Shown piece after piece: positions 1 through 8,387 of a stretch of 64,000 nt of DNA. The stretch covers positions 62,001 through 126,000 of the forward strand of contig NZ_JANXMU010000050.1 in the NCBI RefSeq assembly GCF_025354435.1, in the 5' to 3' direction. The notes beneath the pieces were generated by a model. That model ran no database searches. It saw only the letters and a program-made list of their open reading frames with translations, and was not told where the DNA came from. The stretch is from Rhodoferax sp. GTDB lineage: Bacteria > Pseudomonadota > Gammaproteobacteria > Burkholderiales > Burkholderiaceae_C. Position numbers and translations under genes: made by a program. Numbering within the stretch: the stretch's first letter is position 1; each line of letters begins with the position of its first letter.

Positions 1-191
1 GTTTGCTCACATGGGATGAATTACCTCGCGCCGATGCCATCGTGGCCGCTGTTGCACATTCTGAATACGCAGCGTTGTCGATAGAGGATTTTGGTAAAAA
101 GCTGGTAAAAGGTGGCGCTTTTATTGATGTTAAATCTTCATTTGATCGTACTGCAATTGAGGCTGCCGGTTATAAGTTGTGGAGGCTCTAG
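1..191 (+). CDS. Nucleotide-sugar dehydrogenase, C-terminal end (5' truncated by window)
   Basis: Only the last 63 or so codons are present; the reading frame is already open at base 3 and ends with TAG at 189-191. The tail reads as the UDP-binding end of a UDP-glucose/UDP-N-acetylhexosamine 6-dehydrogenase (TviB/WbpA/WbpO type): a helix-rich ADAIVAAVAHSEY segment, then GGAFIDVKS and the terminal GYKLWRL, which is typical for this family. Such enzymes oxidise UDP-sugars to uronates with NAD+ to feed polysaccharide assembly, which suits the glycosyltransferases downstream. The next gene's GTG start overlaps its end by 13 bases. The exact sugar substrate cannot be told from this fragment. The base composition is AT-richer than the genes after 1386. 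Confidence 0.75.
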   Translation, partial: LLTWDELPRADAIVAAVAHSEYAALSIEDFGKKLVKGGAFIDVKSSFDRTAIEAAGYKLWRL

Positions 192-1369
192 TCGATAAAC
201 GGCCTTTAGTGGTACATGTTGTGTACCGCTTCGATATGGGTGGTCTTGAGAATGGTGTGGTTAACATAATTAACAATATGGCAGTAGATAAATACCGTCA
301 TGTTGTAGTTGCATTGACAGATATTACTGATTTTCGGAATCGCATTGTTCGCGACGATGTCATGTTTTATGCCTTAAATAAATTGCCAGGGCATGCCTTT
401 TGGTTGTATCCCGAGTTATTTCGTCTTTTTAGGAAGTTGCGTCCTGCCATCGTTCACACCAGAAATCTTGCTGCCCTTGAAGTTTTAGTGCCCGCGTGGG
501 CGGCCGGTGTTTCTGTTCGCATCCATGGAGAGCATGGCCGTGATGTCGGTGATCTTGATGGTAATAATAGAAAGTACCAATGGATGCGTCGAATATATGC
601 GCCATTCGTAAGCCACTATTTGGCGCTGTCGCGTGACTTGGCCTCGTACTTGACGGAGAAAGTGCATATTGCTCACAGGCGAGTAACACAGGTTTATAAC
701 GGTGTTGATACGGTGCGATTTGCACCTTGGCAGGCATCAGGTCGCCCTATCATTCAGGGGTGTCCTTTTGTAGAGGCTAGTTTATGGATAGTGGGCACGG
801 TCGGGCGTATGCAGACCGTCAAAGACCAGCTTATGTTTACGCATGCGTTCTTACGTGCATTGGAACTGGCGCCAGAGCTTAGAGTCTATGCACGCCTCGC
901 CTTGGTAGGAGAGGGGCCATTGCGGGAGCAGTGCATGGCTTTAATGAAATCAGCCGAAGCGGAGCATTTAGCTTGGTTACCCGGTGAGCGTAACGACGTG
1001 GCAGACGTCATGCGTGGGCTTGATTGTTTTGTATTGCCATCATTGGCAGAGGGCATTTCTAACACCATACTGGAAGCAATGGCATGCGGTTTACCGGTGA
1101 TTGCCACCGATGTGGGTGGTAATGCTGATTTGGTACTCCATAGCATCACAGGGTATATCGTGCCTGCTGGTGATGTGGACGCGATTGCGCACAGTTTGGT
1201 GAAACTGGCGACTTCACCAGAATTAGCGCTGAAGATGGGCCGTGCTGGTCGGCAACGTGTTCTCGAGAAATTTAGTCTCGATGCCATGGTCGGTACCTAC
1301 CAAGGCCTGTACGATCGACTTTTGGGCATAGGCGAAGGCTCTGTGCCGCTAGTACCCACCAACAAATAA
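179..1369 (+). CDS. Exosortase A-associated glycosyltransferase, GT4 type (TIGR03088-like)
   Basis: A 396-residue GT-B fold sugar transferase, expected in the cytoplasm at the inner membrane. The N-terminal stretch VVHVVYRFDMGGLENGVVN is characteristic of the PEP-CTERM/XrtA-linked transferase family. It is followed by HTRN and HGEHGRD segments, a QVYNGVD linker, and the C-terminal GT4 nucleotide-sugar site PSLAEGISNTILEAMACG near residues 285-305. The GTG start at 179 is chosen because it overlaps the preceding stop and the conserved text begins about nine codons later. The gene is visibly AT-richer than the following genes, as if part of a transferred segment or under weaker codon selection. 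It probably adds one sugar to the lipid-linked repeat unit. Confidence 0.85.
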   Translation: MEALVDKRPLVVHVVYRFDMGGLENGVVNIINNMAVDKYRHVVVALTDITDFRNRIVRDDVMFYALNKLPGHAFWLYPELFRLFRKLRPAIVHTRNLAALEVLVPAWAAGVSVRIHGEHGRDVGDLDGNNRKYQWMRRIYAPFVSHYLALSRDLASYLTEKVHIAHRRVTQVYNGVDTVRFAPWQASGRPIIQGCPFVEASLWIVGTVGRMQTVKDQLMFTHAFLRALELAPELRVYARLALVGEGPLREQCMALMKSAEAEHLAWLPGERNDVADVMRGLDCFVLPSLAEGISNTILEAMACGLPVIATDVGGNADLVLHSITGYIVPAGDVDAIAHSLVKLATSPELALKMGRAGRQRVLEKFSLDAMVGTYQGLYDRLLGIGEGSVPLVPTNK

Positions 1370-1385
1370 CCAACAGATAAATACC

Positions 1386-3320
1386 ATGTGTGGAATTGTC
1401 GGCATTTTTGATATACGGAGCGGGCGAGATATTGACCGCGCTGTACTGCACCGCATGAACGAATCTCAGCGCCATCGGGGTCCGGTGGAGGGCGGTTTGT
1501 ACTTGGAGCCTGGCGTGGGTTTTGGGCACAGGCGCCTCTCCATCATTGATCTGGCGACTGGGCAGCAACCGCTATTTAATGAAGACGGTTCGGTGGTCGT
1601 TGTGTTCAATGGTGAAATTTACAACTACCAGCAGTTGATCCCAGAACTGCAAGCCCTTGGGCATGTTTTCCACACCAGGAGCGACACCGAGGTGATCGTC
1701 CATGCGTGGGAGGCCTGGGGCAAGGACTGTGTCAAGCGCTTCCGCGGCATGTTCGCCTTTGCACTGTGGGACCGTAACCAGCAGACCTTCTTTATGGCGC
1801 GTGACCGTTTGGCTGTTAAACCCATGTATTACGCCCTGCTGGATGATGGCATGCTGGTGTTTGGCTCCGAGCTGAAGTCATTGCTGGCCCACGGAGGCCT
1901 GAAGCGCGACATGGACCCGCTGGCAGTGGAGGAGTATTTCGCGCTGGGCTATGTGGCCGAACCGCGCACGATCTTCCGGCAAGCCAAGAAGTTGTCTCCG
2001 GCACACACCCTCACCATCCGCCGTGGACAGCCGCTGGCGGAGCCCGAGCCCTACTGGGATGTGCGCTTTACGCTGGACAGCAAGATCGGTGTGGACGAGG
2101 CGTGTGCGCAATTGGACGAAAAGCTCAAGGAGTCGGTGCGGCTGCGCATGATTGCCGAAGTGCCGCTAGGTGCATTTTTGTCGGGCGGCGTGGATTCCAG
2201 CGCGGTGGTCGCTGAGATGGCCGAGATTTCGCAGGAACCCGTCAATACCTGCTCCATCGCTTTCGACGACCCGGCTTTTAACGAGGCCGCGTTCGCCCAA
2301 ACCGTAGCCGATCGCTACCACACCAACCACCATGTGGAGATGGTCAAGAGCGATGACTTCGACCTGATCGACACCCTGGCCCGTTTGTACGACGAGCCCT
2401 ATGCCGACAGCTCGGCTATCCCCACGTACCGGGTGTGCGAGTTGGCGCGCAAGCACGTGACCGTGGCTTTGTCGGGTGATGGTGGCGATGAAACTTTTGG
2501 CGGCTATCGGCGCTATCGCATGCATTTGATGGAGGAGAAGATGCGCTCTTCCATGCCAGCGGGGCTGCGCCAGCCTTTGTTCAAGACACTGGGCCGCATC
2601 TACCCCAAGGCCGATTGGGCTCCGCGCATGTTCCGCGCTAAGACTACGTTCGAGGGCATGGCCCGTAATTCGGTGGAAGCGTATTTTCATTCGGTGTCGA
2701 TTCTGCGCGGCCCTATGCGCGACCAGTTGTTTAGCCCACGTTTCAAGACCGAACTGGCCGGTTACAACGCCCAGGAAGTGTTCGATTACCACGCCAGCCA
2801 GGCCAATACCGACGACCCGCTGGCCCTGATCCAGTACCTCGATCTGAAGACTTATCTGGTTGGTGATATCAATACCAAGGTGGACCGCGCCAGCATGGCC
2901 CATTCGCTGGAAGTGCGTGAACCCCTGATGGACCACGAGTTGGTCGAATGGATGGCGACTTTGCCGTCTTCGCTCAAGATCCAGGGCCAAGAGGGCAAAT
3001 ATCTGCTCAAGAAATCCATGGAGCCGCGCCTGCCGCACGATATTTTGTACCGCCCCAAAATGGGCTTTTCCGTGCCCTTGGCACGTTGGTTTCGCGGCCC
3101 CTTGCGCCAGCGCGTGCGCGATGCCGTGCTGGGCCCGCGTCTGGCCGAAACCGGCTGGTTCAACCGCCAGTACCTGGAGCATCTGGTGGATGCCCATGAT
3201 TCCGGTGCCCGTGACTACAGTGCGCCCTTGTGGACCCTGCTGATGTTCGAGGCATTTTTGCGCAACGTAATGCAGCCCGAAGTGCACATGCCCACACCTG
3301 CAGAGGCTGTGCCTGTATGA
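1386..3320 (+). CDS. Exosortase A-associated amidotransferase, asparagine synthase-like
   Basis: A 644-residue class II glutamine amidotransferase fused to an ATP-dependent amide-forming domain. Cys2 (MCGIVGIFD) is the glutaminase nucleophile. The N-terminal domain also has the RHRGP and FNGEIYNY motifs of asparagine synthase B. The synthetase domain starts near residue 230 with the pyrophosphate loop LSGGVDSS around 265-272 and continues with LSGDGGDETFGGYRRY. Homologues of this length next to TIGR03088 and TIGR04063 glycosyltransferases belong to the XrtA amidotransferase 1 family, thought to amidate a sugar acid in the exopolysaccharide. That fits the upstream uronate-producing dehydrogenase. 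It ends with an ATGA overlap with the next transferase, so they are co-translated. True asparagine synthetase activity cannot be excluded. Confidence 0.88.
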   Translation: MCGIVGIFDIRSGRDIDRAVLHRMNESQRHRGPVEGGLYLEPGVGFGHRRLSIIDLATGQQPLFNEDGSVVVVFNGEIYNYQQLIPELQALGHVFHTRSDTEVIVHAWEAWGKDCVKRFRGMFAFALWDRNQQTFFMARDRLAVKPMYYALLDDGMLVFGSELKSLLAHGGLKRDMDPLAVEEYFALGYVAEPRTIFRQAKKLSPAHTLTIRRGQPLAEPEPYWDVRFTLDSKIGVDEACAQLDEKLKESVRLRMIAEVPLGAFLSGGVDSSAVVAEMAEISQEPVNTCSIAFDDPAFNEAAFAQTVADRYHTNHHVEMVKSDDFDLIDTLARLYDEPYADSSAIPTYRVCELARKHVTVALSGDGGDETFGGYRRYRMHLMEEKMRSSMPAGLRQPLFKTLGRIYPKADWAPRMFRAKTTFEGMARNSVEAYFHSVSILRGPMRDQLFSPRFKTELAGYNAQEVFDYHASQANTDDPLALIQYLDLKTYLVGDINTKVDRASMAHSLEVREPLMDHELVEWMATLPSSLKIQGQEGKYLLKKSMEPRLPHDILYRPKMGFSVPLARWFRGPLRQRVRDAVLGPRLAETGWFNRQYLEHLVDAHDSGARDYSAPLWTLLMFEAFLRNVMQPEVHMPTPAEAVPV

Positions 3321-4543
3321 CGCGCATCCTGCATGTCCTGGACCATTCCATTCCCCTGCACAGTGGTTACACCTTTCGCACCCTGTCCATCCTGCGCGAA
3401 CAGCGCAAACTGGGCTGGGAAACCTTCCACGTCACCACCCCCAAACACACCGATGGCAATGCACTCGAAGAGGATGTAGACGGCTGGCATTTCTACCGTA
3501 CACCGGCGGAGGCAGGGCCGGGCAGCGCGCTACCCGGTCTGGATGAGTGGGCGATGATGCGGCAGGTCGAGCGCCGCCTGCAAGAGGTCGCCGAACGGGT
3601 CCGCCCCGATATCCTGCACGCCCACTCTCCGGTGCTCAACGCCATGCCCGCCCTGCGTGTGGGCAAGCGCCTGGGCATACCCGTGGTGTACGAAGTGCGG
3701 GCGTTTTGGGAGGATGCGGCGGTCGACCACGGCACCACGGCCGAGGGTAGCCTGCGCTACCGGCTGACGCGCCACCTGGAGACCCGGGCCTTCAAGCAGG
3801 CCAGTCATATCTTCACCATCTGCGAAGGCTTGCGCTCCGACATCGTGGCACGGGGCATCCCCGAAGCCAAGGTCACGGTGATTCCCAACGCGGTGGATGT
3901 TGACTCGTTCGATGTTGGCGGCGTGCCTGATATGGCGCTCAAGGGCCGCCTGGGCCTTTCTGACTGCAAGGTGGTCGGCTTTATTGGCTCCTTCTACGCC
4001 TACGAAGGCCTGGACCTGCTGCTGGCCGCCATGCCCCAGATGTTGGCCACCGAACCCCGGGTGCGGCTGTTGTTGGTGGGCGGTGGCCCGCAGGACGATG
4101 CCCTCAAAGCCCAGGCCTTTGCTTTGGGCATCCAGGACAAAGTGATCTTCACCGGCCGCGTACCGCACGCCGAAGTGCAGCGCTATTACGACCTGGTGGA
4201 CGTGCTGGCCTATCCCCGCCACTCCATGCGTCTTACCGAGCTGGTCACCCCGCTCAAGCCCTTGGAGGCTATGGCGCAAGGCCGGGTGCTGGTGGCTTCC
4301 GATGTGGGTGGCCACAAAGAACTCATCCGCCATGGGGAAACTGGCATGTTGTTCAAAGCGGGCAGTGCGTCTGCGCTGGCCCAAGCCGTTGTGGATTTGT
4401 TGGCCACCCCCGAGCGTTGGCCCTTGTTGCGCGCCGCGGGCCGCCAGTTCGTTGAGTCCGAGCGCAACTGGACCGCCAGTATCGACCACTACCGCCGCCC
4501 CTACGCTGCCCTCACCACCGCCCGTCCCGGCAGCGTGGCCTGA
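3317..4543 (+). CDS. Exosortase A-associated glycosyltransferase, Daro_2409-like (TIGR04063)
   Basis: A 408-residue GT4-family glycosyltransferase. The start ATG at 3317 overlaps the amidotransferase stop (ATGA) and gives the family-typical opening MTRILHVLDHSIPLHSGYT. The N-terminal domain carries DILHAHSPVLNAMPAL and PVVYEVRAFWEDAAVD. The C-terminal nucleotide-sugar domain begins near residue 205 (VIPNAVDVDSF), followed by GFIGSFYAYEGLDLLL, and the donor-site glutamate lies in TPLKPLEAMAQG. The family is named for its linkage to exosortase A loci. It overlaps the next gene by one base (TGATG), marking a tight operon. The linkage and sugar are not predictable from sequence. Confidence 0.88.
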   Translation: MTRILHVLDHSIPLHSGYTFRTLSILREQRKLGWETFHVTTPKHTDGNALEEDVDGWHFYRTPAEAGPGSALPGLDEWAMMRQVERRLQEVAERVRPDILHAHSPVLNAMPALRVGKRLGIPVVYEVRAFWEDAAVDHGTTAEGSLRYRLTRHLETRAFKQASHIFTICEGLRSDIVARGIPEAKVTVIPNAVDVDSFDVGGVPDMALKGRLGLSDCKVVGFIGSFYAYEGLDLLLAAMPQMLATEPRVRLLLVGGGPQDDALKAQAFALGIQDKVIFTGRVPHAEVQRYYDLVDVLAYPRHSMRLTELVTPLKPLEAMAQGRVLVASDVGGHKELIRHGETGMLFKAGSASALAQAVVDLLATPERWPLLRAAGRQFVESERNWTASIDHYRRPYAALTTARPGSVA

Positions 4544-5625
4544 TGGCATTTGCGGGTATCCGGGTGGGCTTGGTCGGCCCCTTGCCACCGCCAGCGGGCG
4601 GCATGGCCAACCAGACCCGGCAATTGGCCGAACTTCTCCAGTCCGCCCAAGCCCAGGTCACCCTGGTACAAACCAATGCGCCATACCGTCCCCTGTGGGT
4701 CGGGCAGGTGCCGGGCTTGCGGGCGGTGTTTCGTTTGTTACCTTACCTTTGGGCGCTATGGCGTGCCGCGGGTCGCAGCGATGTGTTGCACATCATGGCC
4801 AACTCAGGCTGGTCTTGGCATTTGTTTGCCGCGCCCGCCATCTGGATGGCGCGCGTGCGTAACGTGCCAGTGGTGGTGAACTACCGGGGCGGCGAGGCAG
4901 CGCAATTCCTGCAGGGTGCGCAGGCCGTGGTGCGCAGGTCCATGGCCGCCAGTGCCGGTTTGCTGGTGCCATCGGCTTTTTTGCAGGAAGTGTTTGCCCG
5001 CTTCGGCATGCCGGCGGTCATCGTGCCCAACATCATCGACTTGGCCCGCTTCCATCCGCGCGGCGCCAAGGCCGCGCAATCTGCACACATCGTGGTGGCG
5101 CGCAATCTGGAACCCCTGTACGACAATAGCACCGCCATCCGCGCCTTCCAGACTGTGCAGGCGCAATGGCCCCAGGCACGGCTCACCATCGCTGGCAGCG
5201 GCCCACAAGAAGCCGCATTGCGCCAACTGGTCACCGACCTGGGTATGCAGGACTGTGTGCGTTTCACCGGGCGGCTAGACCGCGATGCCATGGCCGTCCT
5301 GTACCGCGAGGCTGACATCATGCTCAACCCCAGTTTGGCCGACAACATGCCCAACTCGGTGCTGGAATCCATGGCCAGCGGCGTGCCGGTGGTCAGTACC
5401 GACGTGGGCGGCGTACCCTACATGGTGCAAGACGGCGTAACCGCATTGCTGGTGCCACCCGCTAAGCCAGAGGCCATGGCTGCAGCCTGCCTGCGGCTGC
5501 TGAACGATGCGGGCCTGTGGGCACGCTTGCAGCAGGCGGGCCTGGCCGAGGTGCAGCGCTATACCTGGGCTCAAGTCGCTCCCCTGCTGGTGGCGCACTA
5601 CCGCCAAGCAATTCAAACAAAATAG
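4543..5625 (+). CDS. Glycosyltransferase family 4 protein
   Basis: A 360-residue GT-B transferase. The N-terminus VGLVGPLPPPAGGMANQTRQ is the glycine-rich acceptor-side loop seen in polysaccharide GT4 enzymes. VPNIIDLARFHPRG marks the interdomain linker near residue 165, and PNSVLESMASGVPVVSTDVGG near 280 contains the donor-binding glutamate. The last sense codons and the TAG stop (5623-5625) lie inside a copy of interspersed repeat family A, so the C-terminus (QAIQTK) was probably reset when the repeat inserted. It is the third transferase of the exopolysaccharide operon; its sugar is unknown. Confidence 0.85.
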   Translation: MAFAGIRVGLVGPLPPPAGGMANQTRQLAELLQSAQAQVTLVQTNAPYRPLWVGQVPGLRAVFRLLPYLWALWRAAGRSDVLHIMANSGWSWHLFAAPAIWMARVRNVPVVVNYRGGEAAQFLQGAQAVVRRSMAASAGLLVPSAFLQEVFARFGMPAVIVPNIIDLARFHPRGAKAAQSAHIVVARNLEPLYDNSTAIRAFQTVQAQWPQARLTIAGSGPQEAALRQLVTDLGMQDCVRFTGRLDRDAMAVLYREADIMLNPSLADNMPNSVLESMASGVPVVSTDVGGVPYMVQDGVTALLVPPAKPEAMAAACLRLLNDAGLWARLQQAGLAEVQRYTWAQVAPLLVAHYRQAIQTK

Positions 5626-5677
5626 CCCTCTAGCGCATATTTCACCTGCACAAGTAGCTATACATTTTGTAGTATTG
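5619..5677 (+). repeat. Interspersed repeat family A, copy in the exopolysaccharide operon
   Basis: Family A copy in forward orientation: AAATAG, CTCTAGCGCATAT, ACCTGCACAAGTAGCTAT, and a distal TAGTATTG that weakly pairs back. It provides the stop codon of the upstream glycosyltransferase and ends three bases before the next start codon, leaving that gene without an obvious Shine-Dalgarno sequence. Similar copies occur at 14799, 17508, 20619, 28145, 32133, 49169, 51144 and 60811. Confidence 0.8.
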
Positions 5678-5679
5678 AT

Positions 5680-7020
5680 ATGTACACATCTCTGGTCTCC
5701 GGTTTGCTATTTCCACTGCACGAGCGGCTCAAGAGCCACAGTACGGTGGCCACGCGCCGCCACATGGAAACTGCTCAGTGGTGGCCCCCGGCGCAGATTG
5801 CCGCCTACCAGTTGCAGCAGTTGCGTGCCTTGCTGGCCGACGTAGGCCAGCATGTGCCGTACTACCGCGATCTGTTTGCCCACACCGGCTTTGACCCCGC
5901 GCAGGTGCAGTCGGTGGCCGACCTGGCACGCCTGCCGTTCCTCACCAAATCGGTCATCAAAGCGAACACCGACGCGTTGCGCCACACCCACGCTCAGGGC
6001 CTGGCCCGCTTCAATACGGGTGGCTCTTCGGGTGAGCCGCTGGTGTTCTTTATCGGCAAAAAGCGCGTCAGCCACGACGTGGCGGCCAAGTGGCGGGCCA
6101 CCCGCTGGTGGGGCGTGGACATTGGCGACCCGGAAATCGTGGTCTGGGGCTCGCCCATCGAGCTGGGCGGGCAAGACCGCATCAAACACCTGCGCGACCA
6201 GATGCTGCGCACCCAGTTGCTGCCCGCGTTCGAGATGTCCGAGGCCAAGCTGGATGGCTTCATCGCCACCATCCGCAGCACCCGCCCGAAGATGCTGTTT
6301 GGCTACCCCTCGGCCCTGACGCACATCGCCCAGCATGCGCAAAAGCGCGGTGTGGCCATGGACGACCTGGGCATCAAGGTCGCCTTTGTCACCTCCGAGC
6401 GTCTGTACGATACCCAGCGCGCCACCATCGGCCAGACCTTTGGCTGCCCCGTGGCCAATGGCTACGGAGGGCGCGACGCGGGCTTCATTGCCCATGAATG
6501 CCCGGCAGGCAGCATGCACATCACGGCCGACGACCTGGTGGTGGAAATCGTCAACGAAGCAGGGGAGGTGCAGCCGCCCGGTGTGGCGGGCGAAATCGTC
6601 GTCACCCACCTGGCAACCAACGACTTTCCGTTCATCCGCTACCGCACTGGCGACATCGGCGTGCAGGGCAGCGCGCCGTGCAGCTGTGGCCGCGGCCTGC
6701 CGGTGCTGAAGGAAATCCAGGGCCGCAGCACCGACTTTGTGATCGCCGCCGACGGCACGGTGATGCATGGCCTGTCGCTGATCTACATCCTGCGCGACCT
6801 GGCCGGGGTGCAGTCCTTCAAGGTGGTGCAGGAGTCGCGCGAAAAAACCCGTGTGCTACTGGTGGCTGGGCCAGAATTTCAGCCCGCCATGGTGGGCCAG
6901 ATCATCAGTGGATTCCAGCGCCGGCTGGGTGCCAGCGTCACGGTGGAGGTGGATTTGGTGGAATCCATTGCCGCCGAGAAGTCGGGTAAATTCCGCTACA
7001 TCATCAGCCATGCTGTTTAA
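5680..7020 (+). CDS. Phenylacetate-CoA ligase-like adenylate-forming enzyme (CapK family)
   Basis: A 446-residue member of the ANL/acyl-adenylating superfamily, short form (PaaK/CapK). The phosphate loop NTGGSSGEPLVF lies near residues 110-121, NGYGGRDAG near 265, and the conserved adenylation motif FIRYRTGDIG near 315-325. GRSTDF and the C-terminal lysine region SGKFRYI complete the fold. CapK-like proteins are common in capsule and exopolysaccharide clusters, but their acyl substrate is generally unknown; activation of an acid for transfer to the glycan is an inference. The start ATG directly follows a family A repeat and has no clear ribosome site, so poor translation or a downstream start is possible. 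Confidence 0.82.
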   Translation: MYTSLVSGLLFPLHERLKSHSTVATRRHMETAQWWPPAQIAAYQLQQLRALLADVGQHVPYYRDLFAHTGFDPAQVQSVADLARLPFLTKSVIKANTDALRHTHAQGLARFNTGGSSGEPLVFFIGKKRVSHDVAAKWRATRWWGVDIGDPEIVVWGSPIELGGQDRIKHLRDQMLRTQLLPAFEMSEAKLDGFIATIRSTRPKMLFGYPSALTHIAQHAQKRGVAMDDLGIKVAFVTSERLYDTQRATIGQTFGCPVANGYGGRDAGFIAHECPAGSMHITADDLVVEIVNEAGEVQPPGVAGEIVVTHLATNDFPFIRYRTGDIGVQGSAPCSCGRGLPVLKEIQGRSTDFVIAADGTVMHGLSLIYILRDLAGVQSFKVVQESREKTRVLLVAGPEFQPAMVGQIISGFQRRLGASVTVEVDLVESIAAEKSGKFRYIISHAV

Positions 7021-7055
7021 CACCATGGTTCACATTTACCCAGGTAGGCTCTCCC

Positions 7056-8387
7056 ATGCGTGACTTGCTGATCATGTCGATCGTGTTTGCTGGCGCGTTC
7101 GCCGCACTGAAGCGACCCTGGATCGGCATCATGCTGTGGACTTGGTTGAGCATCATGAACCCACACCGCTACTCATTCGGTTTTGCTTACGATGCGCCAG
7201 TGGCCGCCATCGCCTTCGGGGCGACCATTCTCGGTTTGTTGATGACCAAAGAGCGCAGCTCACCGTTCAAGAGCACGGCGGTCATCCTGTTTGTGGTCTT
7301 CATGGTGTGGATCTCCTTGTCTACGGCGTTTGGGCTAGACCCCAGCGAAGACTACTGGCAGTGGAACAAGGTCATGAAGGTGGATGCCATGATTCTGGTC
7401 GCCTTGGCGCTGCTGCACAGCAAGAAACATATTTTGGCCCTGACCTGGGTTTCGGCCGGTTCCCTGGCTCTGCTGGGCGCCAAAGGCGGGTTGTTCACGC
7501 TGATGACCGGCGGCAACTTCCGGGTCTGGGGCCCGCCCGGTTCTTTCATTGAGGACAACAACGAGTTTGCTCTGTCCCTGGTGATGGCGATTCCTTTGCT
7601 CCGTTTCTTGCAGCTACAGCTCACCAACCGCTGGGGGCGGCACGCCATGAGCCTCACCATGCTGCTGTGCGCAGTGGCCTCTTTGGGGAGCTATTCACGG
7701 GGCGCACTGTTGGGCATCAGCGCCATGACGCTTTTTTTGTGGTGGAACGGCAAGAACAAACTGGTCGTGGGCACGGTGCTGCTACTAGCCGTACCGCTGC
7801 TGATTGCTTTCATGCCCGATGCCTGGATGGGCCGGATGTCCAGTATTGGTGAGTACCAGGAGGATGAGTCTTCCATGGGTCGTATTTCCGCCTGGTGGAA
7901 TGCCTGGAATATTGCCTTTCACTATCCGCTGGGTGTGGGTTTCAATGCCGCCCGGCCCGAGCTGTTTGCCAGGTTTTCGCCGTACCCTGACGCGGTTCAT
8001 GCCGCGCACAGCATTTACTTCCAGGTGTTGGGTAACCACGGTTTTATTGGTTTGTTCGTGTTTTTATGTATTTGGATATCCACTTGGCGTTCGGCGGGCT
8101 GGCTGCGCACCCAATGCGCCAAAATCCCTGAGGCCGCGTGGTGCGTTGATATGGGGGCCATGTGCCAGGTTTGCCTGATCGGCTATGCAGTCGGCGGTGC
8201 CTTCCTCAGCCTAGCGTACTTCGATTTGCCCTACAACGTCATGGTGATGGTGATCTTGACCCGCGTGTGGGTGCAAACCAAAGGCTGGTTGCGCGAACCC
8301 ACTTATGTGCCCGGCTGGAAGAACATCCCCGGCTTGGCGCGGCCCGTTCTGCCACTGCCTGCAGTGCCGATCAAACGCTATGTTTAA
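7056..8387 (+). CDS. O-antigen ligase-like polymerase, exosortase A-associated (TIGR03097-like)
   Basis: A 443-residue polytopic membrane protein with about ten hydrophobic segments and the opening MRDLLIMSIVFAGAFAALKRPWIG of the exosortase A-linked O-glycosylation ligase/polymerase family. The large periplasmic loop with charged HAAHSIYFQVLGNHGFIG near residues 310-330 resembles the Wzy/WaaL signature. It probably polymerises exopolysaccharide units or transfers them to an acceptor in the periplasm. An eight-base overlap with the deacetylase start (ATGTTTAA) couples the two genes. Polymerase and ligase cannot be distinguished by sequence. Confidence 0.85.
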   Translation: MRDLLIMSIVFAGAFAALKRPWIGIMLWTWLSIMNPHRYSFGFAYDAPVAAIAFGATILGLLMTKERSSPFKSTAVILFVVFMVWISLSTAFGLDPSEDYWQWNKVMKVDAMILVALALLHSKKHILALTWVSAGSLALLGAKGGLFTLMTGGNFRVWGPPGSFIEDNNEFALSLVMAIPLLRFLQLQLTNRWGRHAMSLTMLLCAVASLGSYSRGALLGISAMTLFLWWNGKNKLVVGTVLLLAVPLLIAFMPDAWMGRMSSIGEYQEDESSMGRISAWWNAWNIAFHYPLGVGFNAARPELFARFSPYPDAVHAAHSIYFQVLGNHGFIGLFVFLCIWISTWRSAGWLRTQCAKIPEAAWCVDMGAMCQVCLIGYAVGGAFLSLAYFDLPYNVMVMVILTRVWVQTKGWLREPTYVPGWKNIPGLARPVLPLPAVPIKRYV

